In this document: positions 57,407 to 64,000 of the stretch, piece by piece
Layout of the letters: each line of letters opens with the position of its first letter
How positions within the stretch are numbered: position 1 is the stretch's first letter
NCBI RefSeq assembly: GCF_009184905.1
Contig: NZ_WESC01000008.1
Coordinates: 150,500 to 214,499, forward strand
Origin: Parvibaculum sedimenti
GTDB lineage: Bacteria; Pseudomonadota; Alphaproteobacteria; Parvibaculales; Parvibaculaceae
Length of the DNA: 64,000 nucleotides
Direction of reading: 5' to 3'
Position numbers and translations under genes: made by a program
Notes under the pieces: model-generated
Database searches by the model: none
Seen by the model: the letters and a program-made list of their open reading frames with translations, nothing else
What the model was told of the DNA's origin: nothing

Positions 57407-60025
57407 ATGGTTATGCGCGACCTCGAATATCAGACAAAGGTTCTCCGCTCCTTTGAGGCGTATCTTTCCGAACTGTCCGCGCAGAAAAAGCGGGCGGATG
57501 GCATCGCGGAAGTCGCGAAGACGCAGCCGGACCTCAATCTGCCTGTCCCCGATTTCACGGGGGAAGCGTGGAGCGGACTCAAGGCGAAAGGCGTGCTGCC
57601 CGCATCGCGTTCCGATATTCCATTCAGCCCGCGCATCGATGGTGTCGGGCGGCCCGTGCCCAATGCCTGTTTCAAGGTGCCGACAGGCGGCGGCAAGACC
57701 TATCTCGCGGTCGGTGCGCTCTCGCGGCTATTTGGGACTTATCTCGGCAAGAATGTCGGATTCGTTCTCTGGATTGTGCCGAACGAAGCGATTTACACCC
57801 AGACGAAAAAGCAACTCACCGACCGCGAACATCCTTATCGGCAGATGCTCGACCGGGCGGCGGCGGGGCGGGTAAAAATCCTGGAGAAGGAAGACCCGCT
57901 CGACGCGCGCGATATTGAATCGAACCTGTGCGTGATGTTGCTGATGCTCCAGTCCGCCAATCGGGATACGAAAGACTCGCTCAGAATGTTTCGCGACCGG
58001 GGAAACATTCGCGGCTTCTTTCCGCCCGAGACCGACGGAGAGGCGCATCGCGCGTTGCTTGATGCGATTCCAAACCTTGCCGCCTATTCCGACGCCGAAA
58101 GCTTCTGGCCGGTCATCAAGGATTCGCTCGGTAATGCCCTGCGGATAGTCCGGCCTGTCGTGGTGATGGACGAGGGACACCGCGCCGTGTCGGACCTCGC
58201 CTTCAGGACGCTCTACGACTTCAATCCCTGCTTTGTGCTGGAACTGACGGCGACGCCGAAGGACCGCAAGGCAAAGGAGCGCACAGCGCCCCCCATCTAC
58301 GCGAACTTGCTCGTCGATGTGATGGGGGCGGATCTCGACCGCGAGGGAATGATAAAAATGCCGCTCAATGTCTTCGTGAAGAACGAAGAGGACTGGCGGA
58401 GCACGCTTCAGCAAGCAAAGGAGAAGCTGGAAGAGCTGGCGAGCGCCGCCGAGCGTTTGCGCGCCGACCGCGACCGCTACATTCGTCCCATCCTGCTGGT
58501 TCAGGTGGAGCGAACCGGGAAGGACCAGCGGGACGGACATCATATTCACGCTGAAGACGCCAAGGATTGGCTTGTGCGCGCGGGCTTCGACGAGCGCCAG
58601 ATAGCAATCAAGACCGCCGAAACAAACGACCTGACCGCCCCGGAAAATATCGACCTCCTTTCGCCGCTCTGTCCGGTGCGTGTGATTATCACGAAGCAGG
58701 CGCTACAGGAGGGCTGGGATTGTCCCTTTGCCTATGTGCTTTGCGTGCTGGCGGCGAGCACGAACCTTTCGGCAATGACGCAGTTGGTTGGGCGAATTTT
58801 GCGCCAGCCGCAGGCGGAGAAGACCGGCGTCGCGGCGTTGGATGAATGCTATGTCTTCTGCCACCATATGGAGACCAGTTCCGTCGTCGCGGGTATCAAG
58901 CAGGGCCTCGAAGATGACGGTATGGGCGACCTTGTGAAGTATGTCGTGGCGCGGGACGAGAAAACCGGCAAGAAGAGCGGCGCCCGGAAGGTTGCGCGGC
59001 GCGAGAAGTTCAGGGACACGGAAATCTATTTCCCGCTCGTGCTCAATGTGTCGGAAGCGGATATTCGTCCGCTCGATTACGAGCAGGATGTCGTCTTTGG
59101 AATCGATTGGAACAAGCTGGATGTGGCGGCGTTGGCGGCGTCCATTCCCGCCAATGCGCAGGTTCCCGAAACGCAGATGAAGCGGATTCGACTGTCCGAT
59201 GCCGGCGGCGAGCGTATTGTGTCGGAGGACACCGGGCACATTGCCGAAGCACAGAGCTTCGACCCCGTTTATCTGGTCCGGATGGTTTCAGACATCGTTC
59301 CCAATCCTTGGACCGCCCGCGAAATCGTCGGCAATCTTGAGAAGGCTTTACGCAAGCGGGGCTTCGACAATGCGATGCTCGGTGCCCAATCGGGGCTGAT
59401 TGTCGGCCAATTGCGCGCCGAACTTCTGAAACAGCGGGACGACTTGGCCGAAACGGTTTTCCGGGCGGCGGTCGAGGCCGGGCGTATTCAATTCCATCTC
59501 CGCACTGATGAAAACAATTGGCGGATGCCACATTTCATCGAAACGGAGCAGCCGGAGAACGCCCGCACCCTTCGGAGGAAGAACGACAATCCGATTGAGC
59601 GGAGCCTTTTCGCGCCTATCTACGAGGCCGATTTCAGCAGCCAAGACGAACGCGATATAGCCGTTTATCTGGACGGCGAGGCGGCGCTGAAGTGGTGGCA
59701 TCGAAATGTTGCGCGCGCCGGTCAATATTCGCTCCAAGGCTGGCGCAAGGATAAGGTCTATCCCGACCTTCTCTTCGCGCTGCAGCGTGGAGACGATATC
59801 CAGCGTCTGGTTGTGCTTGAAATGAAGGGCGAACACCTGTCCGGGAATCCGGACACGGAATATAAGAAGTCGCTCCTGAAACTCGTTGCGGAGAGCTATC
59901 AGTTCGAGCAAGTCACATCGGCGGGGAAGCTCGAACTGGTTCAGAAGGGAAAGACCACGGTCGAATGCGATTTGGTCCTGATGACCGATTGGCAACGGCG
60001 ATTGCCGGGCGAATTTTTGACCTAG
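57407..60025 (+). CDS. Type III restriction subunit (Res), helicase-nuclease
   Basis: The 872-residue protein has an SF2 helicase core: Walker A GGGKT with Lys97, DEGH box from Asp255, LTATP, QEGWDCPFAYV and motif VI QLVGRILRQP. A C-terminal PD-(D/E)xK nuclease follows with Asp787 and Glu805-x-Lys807 (LEMKGEHL). It translocates on DNA and cuts unmodified sites. An alternative ATG six bases downstream is possible. It appears intact. The last 26-bp segment before the stop region (59,940-59,965) is repeated at 60,912-60,937. Confidence 0.94.
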   Translation: MVMRDLEYQTKVLRSFEAYLSELSAQKKRADGIAEVAKTQPDLNLPVPDFTGEAWSGLKAKGVLPASRSDIPFSPRIDGVGRPVPNACFKVPTGGGKTYLAVGALSRLFGTYLGKNVGFVLWIVPNEAIYTQTKKQLTDREHPYRQMLDRAAAGRVKILEKEDPLDARDIESNLCVMLLMLQSANRDTKDSLRMFRDRGNIRGFFPPETDGEAHRALLDAIPNLAAYSDAESFWPVIKDSLGNALRIVRPVVVMDEGHRAVSDLAFRTLYDFNPCFVLELTATPKDRKAKERTAPPIYANLLVDVMGADLDREGMIKMPLNVFVKNEEDWRSTLQQAKEKLEELASAAERLRADRDRYIRPILLVQVERTGKDQRDGHHIHAEDAKDWLVRAGFDERQIAIKTAETNDLTAPENIDLLSPLCPVRVIITKQALQEGWDCPFAYVLCVLAASTNLSAMTQLVGRILRQPQAEKTGVAALDECYVFCHHMETSSVVAGIKQGLEDDGMGDLVKYVVARDEKTGKKSGARKVARREKFRDTEIYFPLVLNVSEADIRPLDYEQDVVFGIDWNKLDVAALAASIPANAQVPETQMKRIRLSDAGGERIVSEDTGHIAEAQSFDPVYLVRMVSDIVPNPWTAREIVGNLEKALRKRGFDNAMLGAQSGLIVGQLRAELLKQRDDLAETVFRAAVEAGRIQFHLRTDENNWRMPHFIETEQPENARTLRRKNDNPIERSLFAPIYEADFSSQDERDIAVYLDGEAALKWWHRNVARAGQYSLQGWRKDKVYPDLLFALQRGDDIQRLVVLEMKGEHLSGNPDTEYKKSLLKLVAESYQFEQVTSAGKLELVQKGKTTVECDLVLMTDWQRRLPGEFLT

Positions 60026-60029
60026 GTGT

Positions 60030-60590
60030 TTAGTCCTTCTGAGCCGCGTCTTCCAAGAATCGGTCCAAGGTGGGCGTGTCTGGCCTGGCATCGGCGCGGA
60101 ACGTCGCAACGGTCAGTCGCTTGCTCAGCATGCCGTGCGAATGCTTGGCAAATATTACGCGCGTATAGAACGGGGCAAAACGCCGCTGGTCGGCCGCAAG
60201 CGCCCAAATTTCGTTGGGATTCAGGCAATAGATATATCCGCCAGCCTCACGCATGGTGATTAGCGCCCCGGTTTCTTCGAGATGTCGCACGTGCGTCCGA
60301 ATGGTGCGAGCTGTCACCCCGAGCGCCTTCGCAAGATCGGATTGCGTGATAACGAGCGCGCCATTTGGCCCGGCATGCTCTGCGAGGTAGGCCCAGAGCC
60401 GCAACGCGGTTTGGCTTTTGCGAGCTAGGCGTTGTACCCGCTGCCACCCCGCCCGGAACACCATCTTAAAGCCGGAATTTTTTGCCGACTCGTGATCCTT
60501 CAGCGCAGCATCCACCGCTTCATAGACGTCCTCAACGTTGGCGGGCAATTCTCCATTACGCTTCGCTGACTGGGTCTCTTTTTTACTCAC
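60030..60590 (-). CDS. RepL-like winged-helix protein
   Basis: The protein is 186 residues from the GTG at 60590, which has AAGGAG 9 nt upstream. Longer starts at ATG 60626 or TTG 60659 lack such a site. The central winged-helix (LVITQSDLAKALGVTARTIR, then HVRHLEETGALI) and the following GGYIYCLNPNEIWALAADQ segment resemble RepL-type plasmid replication or maintenance proteins and MarR folds. It may control copy number, excision or the genes nearby. It converges on res with 4 bp between stops. Confidence 0.7.
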   Translation of the reverse strand: MSKKETQSAKRNGELPANVEDVYEAVDAALKDHESAKNSGFKMVFRAGWQRVQRLARKSQTALRLWAYLAEHAGPNGALVITQSDLAKALGVTARTIRTHVRHLEETGALITMREAGGYIYCLNPNEIWALAADQRRFAPFYTRVIFAKHSHGMLSKRLTVATFRADARPDTPTLDRFLEDAAQKD

Positions 60591-60670
60591 AGACTGTATC
60601 TCCTTGTTTAATACAGCAGGAGACATAGGAACGCCGAAGCAGCTATCTACCTTTCGCAAGCAGAAATGAT

Positions 60671-60712
60671 CGGAAAGCTAACGCTTCCGATAGAGCGGAA
60701 ATCTACGCTTCC
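60671..60712. promoter_or_regulatory. Two similar repeats upstream of RepL-like gene
   Basis: CGGAAAGCTAACGCTTCC (60,671-60,688) and CGGAAATCTACGCTTCC (60,696-60,712) are near copies 25 bp apart, each with partial dyad symmetry. They lie 80-120 nt upstream of the GTG and could be binding sites for the RepL-like protein or iteron-like elements. Confidence 0.45.
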
Positions 60713-60911
60713 TATTTAGGGGCCGTAAGTCATTGGTGGAGAAGCACTTTTTCGTTCGTGTTCTAATCTGAATATAACCGGCATGAATGCCGGTTTTTCC
60801 TTGCAAGGAGGCCTTTCCTTAGCGAGTTGAGTGTTGCAGCACGCGCTGCGCCCCGCCGCCTGTTGGCTCACCGCAGGAGAGGATTGCAGCACGCCTTGGC
60901 ACGGCACGTCC

Positions 60912-60960
60912 TTCAGAAGGGAAAGACCACGGTCGAAGCGAACAGACTTATATGGGCGAC
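60912..60960. repeat. Chimeric segment made from two other parts of the element
   Basis: Bases 60,912-60,937 equal 59,940-59,965 (end of res, 26 bp). Bases 60,931-60,960 equal 53,900-53,929 (unknown gene near relaxase, 30 bp). The two source pieces meet in a shared 7-bp overlap, GGTCGAA. The reading frame is kept across the join. Confidence 0.8.
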
Positions 60961-61186
60961 TGACAACGGCTATTGCCGGGGGAGTTTTGAGTTGAAGAGT
61001 TGCCCCGTGCATCAATGCGCGAATCACTTTTTGGATACAGAAAACAAGGAGATTCGTAGTTGAATTTGTAAAGCTCATCGGGTTTCCAAACACCTCCCGC
61101 TGCCGTTGGCGTGCCAGTTGGTCAGCCCAAAGAATTTTGGTGACTCTGTCTTGAACACGGCCACCCATAACCCACATAGAGTGTAT

Positions 61187-61322
61187 TGTTCATCTGGCCG
61201 TTTCTGGGCTGGCCCGAAGTGGGCGCAGGTCGTGAAGTTGGTCAGGGTCGTCGCATCGTCGATGTGGCGGCGCGGGTCGGTGCTGAAGCAGCCGGTAGGC
61301 TGGTCCGTGCTCCCGATGGACG
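61187..61322. repeat. 136-bp perfect direct repeat, copy 1
   Basis: This is identical at every position to 61,551-61,686. The two copies are spaced 364 bp start to start, with 228 bp between. Nothing in the repeat resembles an insertion-sequence end. Confidence 0.9.
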
Positions 61323-61501
61323 AACGCTCTACCCGGCTATTGCTGTTTCCGCCGAAGCCCATCTTCAATTCAGGGTCCATCAACCGGCTGGTAGGCATTT
61401 ATCTCGGGAGGGTGCCCGGACGGGCGCGATTTGCTTGCCGCCGGAGCCGAAAAAGGTAGCTTCGTCCGACTCGAAGCGCCGAAGGAGGCTCCGATGAATG
61501 T

Positions 61502-61702
61502 ATGCAAAAACGTGCCACGCTTGCGCGGCTGACTTTTGCGTTGGTCGCGCTGTTCATCTGGCCGTTTCTGGGCTGGCCCGAAGTGGGCGCAGGTCGTGAA
61601 GTTGGTCAGGGTCGTCGCATCGTCGATGTGGCGGCGCGGGTCGGTGCTGAAGCAGCCGGTAGGCTGGTCCGTGCTCCCGATGGACGGAACTGCCGCCAAT
61701 AG
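61502..61702 (+). CDS. Possible short membrane or exported peptide
   Basis: The 66-residue frame has an ATG at 61502 and a hydrophobic N-terminal helix (LARLTFALVALFIWPFLGW) followed by a hydrophilic tail. Most of it is the second 136-bp repeat; copy 1 keeps the same frame but has a different 5' end and a longer tail. No clear ribosome-binding site is seen. It may be a real small gene partly duplicated, or chance. Confidence 0.3.
   Translation: MQKRATLARLTFALVALFIWPFLGWPEVGAGREVGQGRRIVDVAARVGAEAAGRLVRAPDGRNCRQ
61551..61686. repeat. 136-bp perfect direct repeat, copy 2
   Basis: This second copy ends 56 bp before the reverse transcriptase start codon. Confidence 0.9.
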
Positions 61703-61742
61703 TCGGGACGGGCAAGTTGATGGGTCCTGCGAGAGAGGAAAG

Positions 61743-63011
61743 ATGGGGGAACTCCATAAGGAGCTTCGTCGGTCTCGGGCGTTGGAGGCCGCTTGGAGGG
61801 TTGTCAGGAGGAACGGGCTAGGACCGAATACGTCGCTTAGGACGAAGGCGGAGGTTCTGGAATTTGAGGAAAATGCAGCCCGAAATCTGAAGTCAATTCA
61901 GTCTCGTTTGGTCAAAGGCACCTTCCAATTTGCGCCCCAAAAGGGAGTCGCCATTCCGCGCCCCGGCAAAAAATCGCGGCCTATAGTCATTGCGCCGGTC
62001 GAAAATCGTATCGTTCAGCGAGCACTCCTCAATGAGATGACGCGCAGAATAGACGCTGTTCGCGATGTTCTGAATATCGAAACTAGTGTGGGTGGCATTG
62101 AAGGGCGTGAAACCGCAATAGCCATAGCGTGGCGTGAAATCAAAAATGGGGCGAAGTGGTTCGTGCGTTCCGATATCCCGGACTTCTTCACGAAGATTCC
62201 CAAAAAGCCAATTGCCGATTTCTTACGAGCGCATTGCGACGACCTCGAATTCGTTGCGCTTTATGAGCAGGCAATTGAAACGGTGCTTGGCAACGAGGCC
62301 GACCTCGGACAAGAATCGAAACTGTTTCCAAGTGCGGAAGTGGGTGTTGCTCAGGGTTCGGCATTAAGTCCCTTGGCAGGAAATATTTTACTTCGCGATT
62401 TCGATAAGAAAATGAATGGGCGCGGCATCGTCTGCGTTCGCTATATCGACGATTTCCTAATTCTCGGGCCATCGCGCGAGAAGGTTGCTGCGGCATTCAA
62501 TTCTGCGCGCGCATCGCTCGAAAAATTTGGCTTGGGCGCATACGACCCGGCAACGCACCCAAACAAGGCAGCCATCGGACCAATTGATGATGGCTTTGAT
62601 TTTTTAGGCTGCCATATCGTTCCGGGATTGATTCAGCCCTCATCTGACGCTAGGAGCGCGCTTCTTGGCAAGGTGCGAGAAATTTTGAACGATAGTGCGA
62701 GGGCGGTAAAAGACGCGTTGAGAGGAAAGGGAACGGCAGCGACGGAAAGGCGGAGGTTTGCGCAGACGCTTGAGCACCTCGACAATCGGCTCAATGGTTG
62801 GCGGCACGCCTATCAGTTCTGTAATGGAGTTCAGTCCATCGAGAGCCTAGACGCCGAGATAGACAAGTTGTTGCGCCGATATCTGACCAGCATTAATTCG
62901 TTGTTGGACTCGGAATCATTTCCAGCGTGGCGGCGGGGCTTGGGTGTCGCTGTTCTGGCTGATGTTCCGCGCGTCGACATCAATCAGATAAAACGGAACT
63001 TGAAAAATTAA
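61743..63011 (+). CDS. Free-standing reverse transcriptase
   Basis: The 422-residue RNA-directed DNA polymerase has RT motifs in order: RPIVIAPVENRIVQRAL, first catalytic Asp144 (RSDIPDFF), GVAQGSALSPLAGN, YIDD with Asp236/Asp237, the FDFLGCHI segment, and a thumb-like region (LNGWRHAYQFCN) recalling group II intron enzymes. There is no endonuclease or maturase domain, no retron VTG motif and no group II domain V nearby. AGAGGA precedes the ATG. Its place beside a type III R-M system suggests a defence (UG/DRT-like) role, which is inference. Confidence 0.88.
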   Translation: MGELHKELRRSRALEAAWRVVRRNGLGPNTSLRTKAEVLEFEENAARNLKSIQSRLVKGTFQFAPQKGVAIPRPGKKSRPIVIAPVENRIVQRALLNEMTRRIDAVRDVLNIETSVGGIEGRETAIAIAWREIKNGAKWFVRSDIPDFFTKIPKKPIADFLRAHCDDLEFVALYEQAIETVLGNEADLGQESKLFPSAEVGVAQGSALSPLAGNILLRDFDKKMNGRGIVCVRYIDDFLILGPSREKVAAAFNSARASLEKFGLGAYDPATHPNKAAIGPIDDGFDFLGCHIVPGLIQPSSDARSALLGKVREILNDSARAVKDALRGKGTAATERRRFAQTLEHLDNRLNGWRHAYQFCNGVQSIESLDAEIDKLLRRYLTSINSLLDSESFPAWRRGLGVAVLADVPRVDINQIKRNLKN

Positions 63012-63141
63012 TTGAGAATCGAAACAGCTTTGACACGGCGATAGCTCGATTTGTGAATTATGACCGTGCGCTATGCCGAAGGTTTTGTCTGATTGGATAT
63101 CGGTCGGGCTTGGCGGAAAAGGAGCAAGATAGGAAAAATGT

Positions 63142-63345
63142 ATGTCATCCCAAAAGCGAATTCTTGAAAGCAAGCACGGCGTCGTTCTAACCGAGGTTAG
63201 CCTTATGGCGGGAACGCCTGCCTCTGTTGCGGCGGTTGCCTACAGCATTTCAAGCAAACGGACACCGGAGACTTGGAACGCCGGAACCTTGACGGAAGCC
63301 AAGCGCCTTTTTGACGAGGAATTGGCAATGTGTGGCGGAAAATAA
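63142..63345 (+). CDS. Small protein downstream of reverse transcriptase
   Basis: This 67-residue protein is not recognised. It is alanine/serine-rich in the middle (LMAGTPASVAAVAYSISS) and ends with a helical acidic stretch (LTEAKRLFDEELAM). AGGA lies about 8 nt upstream of the ATG. It is 130 bp after the reverse transcriptase on the same strand, so it may be a partner, or cargo of the right end. Confidence 0.6.
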   Translation: MSSQKRILESKHGVVLTEVSLMAGTPASVAAVAYSISSKRTPETWNAGTLTEAKRLFDEELAMCGGK

Positions 63346-63460
63346 GCGGTCGCGGGACAGGCGGCGGGGTTAGATGGACTGTCGCACAGACCTGTGGCAC
63401 ACTTTACCGATTCTTGCCGGTGATTTCGCTTTGATTCAAATGGTTTAGATAATTGGCAGG

Positions 63461-63483
63461 GAATCCTCCCGCCCCAGCCAAAC
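63461..63483 (+). repeat. attR, 23-bp direct repeat
   Basis: This is an exact copy of the tRNA-Gln 3' end at 51,714-51,736. It marks the right boundary of the integrated element. Confidence 0.93.
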
Positions 63484-63484
63484 A

Positions 63485-63529
63485 GCCCGGTCTCTGCGGG
63501 GGATTTTCCCCGTCTATAAAAGACCGGGC
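63485..63529 (+). terminator. Hairpin right after attR, displaced tRNA-Gln terminator
   Basis: GCCCGGTCT pairs with AGACCGGGC around an inner GC-rich hairpin (CGGGG/CCCCG). In the uninterrupted chromosome this would directly follow the tRNA-Gln CCA end, where a terminator is expected. Confidence 0.7.
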
Positions 63530-63901
63530 GATTTCGCGCACTTTGCGGCGGGAACGTCATTCAGAGCACAATGATGCGCATCTTTTGAAGGGATGACTGG
63601 TGCCATTACGCCGCAAGTCTCTTGGATGTCTTTTTGAATATCCGTTTTTATCGGGGCTGAGCGTTAGAGACCGGTTCGAATATCACTGAGACCGGTTGGG
63701 CCTCGCTGGGTCGAGCACATCTGATGGTGTTGTCGCTAGAGAAAGTGGCGAGAGCGCTAGAACGCCACAGCTGACGCTCTAGCATATGCCGGCAGCCCTA
63801 TCGCTAGTTGTCGGGCAGACTCCGTCGAGACCAATTATTCGGCAAAGACGTTTTGGTCTTCCCACCGATCGTCGACGCGCTGCGCGAGACCGGTGACGGT
63901 G
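63530..63901. other. Intergenic chromosomal DNA
   Basis: I see no gene with a credible start or coding bias on either strand. GAGACCGGT occurs three times (near 63,669, 63,691 and 63,884), without clear meaning. Confidence 0.5.
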
Positions 63902-64000
63902 TGACGTGCCACTGAGATTTTCGTCCAGAAGGATTTAGAGTCCGGCCCTATGGAAGGGAGACGGACGATGAAGAGGCAGCGTTTTACGGAAGAGCAGATC
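63902..64000 (+). mobile_element. Left end of an IS3-family insertion sequence (truncated by window)
   Basis: The sequence TGACGTGCCACTGAGATTTT resembles the terminal inverted repeats of IS3-family elements. It is followed about 65 bp later by the start of a transposase frame. The exact outer end is uncertain by a few bases and the right end lies outside the window. Confidence 0.65.
63968..64000 (+). CDS. IS3-family transposase OrfA, N-terminus only
   Basis: Eleven codons are visible (MKRQRFTEEQI), the common opening of IS3-family OrfA helix-turn-helix proteins. GGGAG is located upstream. The rest lies beyond the right edge. Confidence 0.75.
   Translation, partial: MKRQRFTEEQI

Larger units (their letters stand above)
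60713..61742. other. About 1-kb region without a secure gene, rich in internal repeats
   Basis: No frame here has a convincing start and coding bias. The region contains a chimeric 49-bp segment (60,912-60,960), a perfect 136-bp direct repeat and a short frame with a membrane helix (61,502-61,702). It directly precedes the reverse transcriptase gene, so it may encode a structured RNA template; no such RNA can be folded with confidence by eye. Confidence 0.55.
51714..63483 (+). mobile_element. Integrative, likely mobilizable element in tRNA-Gln
   Basis: About 11.8 kb are bounded by the 23-bp repeats. Integrase lies at the attL end, followed by relaxase, type III restriction-modification, RepL-like regulator and reverse transcriptase genes. 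No conjugative transfer (type IV secretion) genes are present, so it would depend on a helper to move. Flanking DNA is chromosomal on both sides. Confidence 0.9.

Noticed and set aside
61187..61686. Diversity-generating retroelement (template/variable repeat pair next to an RT)
   Set aside because: The two 136-bp copies are identical with no adenine-specific changes, no C-type lectin or other variable target gene is present, and the RT motif 4 (QGSALSP) is not the DGR type.
61743..63011. Retron reverse transcriptase
   Set aside because: The retron-typical VTG and NAxxH motifs are absent, and I cannot find a paired a1/a2 inverted-repeat RNA upstream.
61743..63140. Group II intron
   Set aside because: No domain V-like RNA hairpin downstream, no maturase or endonuclease domain, and no interrupted host gene.

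Overview
The window is GC-rich chromosomal DNA of an alphaproteobacterium. The gene order xseB-ispA-dxs-tlyA-RNA methyltransferase, the FabI/AroC pair, the lipid-heavy gene content (an acyl-CoA dehydrogenase, several acyl-activating enzymes, an enoyl-CoA hydratase) and the globin-coupled chemoreceptor suggest a Parvibaculum-like member of the Hyphomicrobiales/Parvibaculales. That placement is an inference from gene content, not a database match.

Positions 1-32,447 are ordinary core and lipid-metabolism DNA. They hold a truncated SDR, an acyl-CoA dehydrogenase, two metallo-beta-lactamase-fold hydrolases, a soluble haem sensor, a histone-deacetylase-like hydrolase, the isoprenoid block (xseB, ispA, dxs) with two RNA methyltransferases, an FMN/iron-sulfur glutamate-synthase-like enzyme, aroC, fabI, a DnaJ-type chaperone, pdxH, a cation efflux protein, a class III aminotransferase, an amidase, an acyl-CoA ligase, and a marR-emrA-emrB efflux operon with a visible operator.

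Positions 32,448-43,853 look like an accessory island. After about 1 kb without a recognisable gene comes a signalling block: an OmpR-type regulator, an outer-membrane barrel, a PstS-like periplasmic protein and a CHASE4-like histidine kinase. A tightly packed putative biosynthetic block follows: DUF2141 protein, thermostable-hemolysin-family protein, an acyl-activating enzyme fused to a haem-oxygenase-like diiron oxidase, SDR, TPR protein, methyltransferase and a secreted His-rich protein. Genes overlap by 4-11 bp, and a 39-nt element occurs upstream of two of them. This is the best candidate here for an undescribed pathway, plausibly making or tailoring a fatty-acid-derived product.

Positions 43,854-51,491 return to the core: an acyl-CoA ligase, a sphingosine-phosphate-lyase-like PLP enzyme, an enoyl-CoA hydratase, and a TonB receptor behind a cobalamin riboswitch. 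A lone phage-tail-like gene and tRNA-Pro(CGG) follow.

Positions 51,714-63,483 are an 11.8-kb integrative, probably mobilizable element inserted in the 3' end of tRNA-Gln(UUG), bounded by 23-bp direct repeats. It carries a tyrosine recombinase, a MobA/MobL-type relaxase with a nested out-of-frame gene, a type III restriction-modification pair, a RepL-like winged-helix protein, and a free-standing reverse transcriptase. The reverse transcriptase is preceded by a 1.1-kb region with a perfect 136-bp duplication and a chimeric scar built from two other parts of the element. Beyond the right boundary are the displaced tRNA-Gln terminator and the left end of an IS3-family insertion sequence cut by the window edge.
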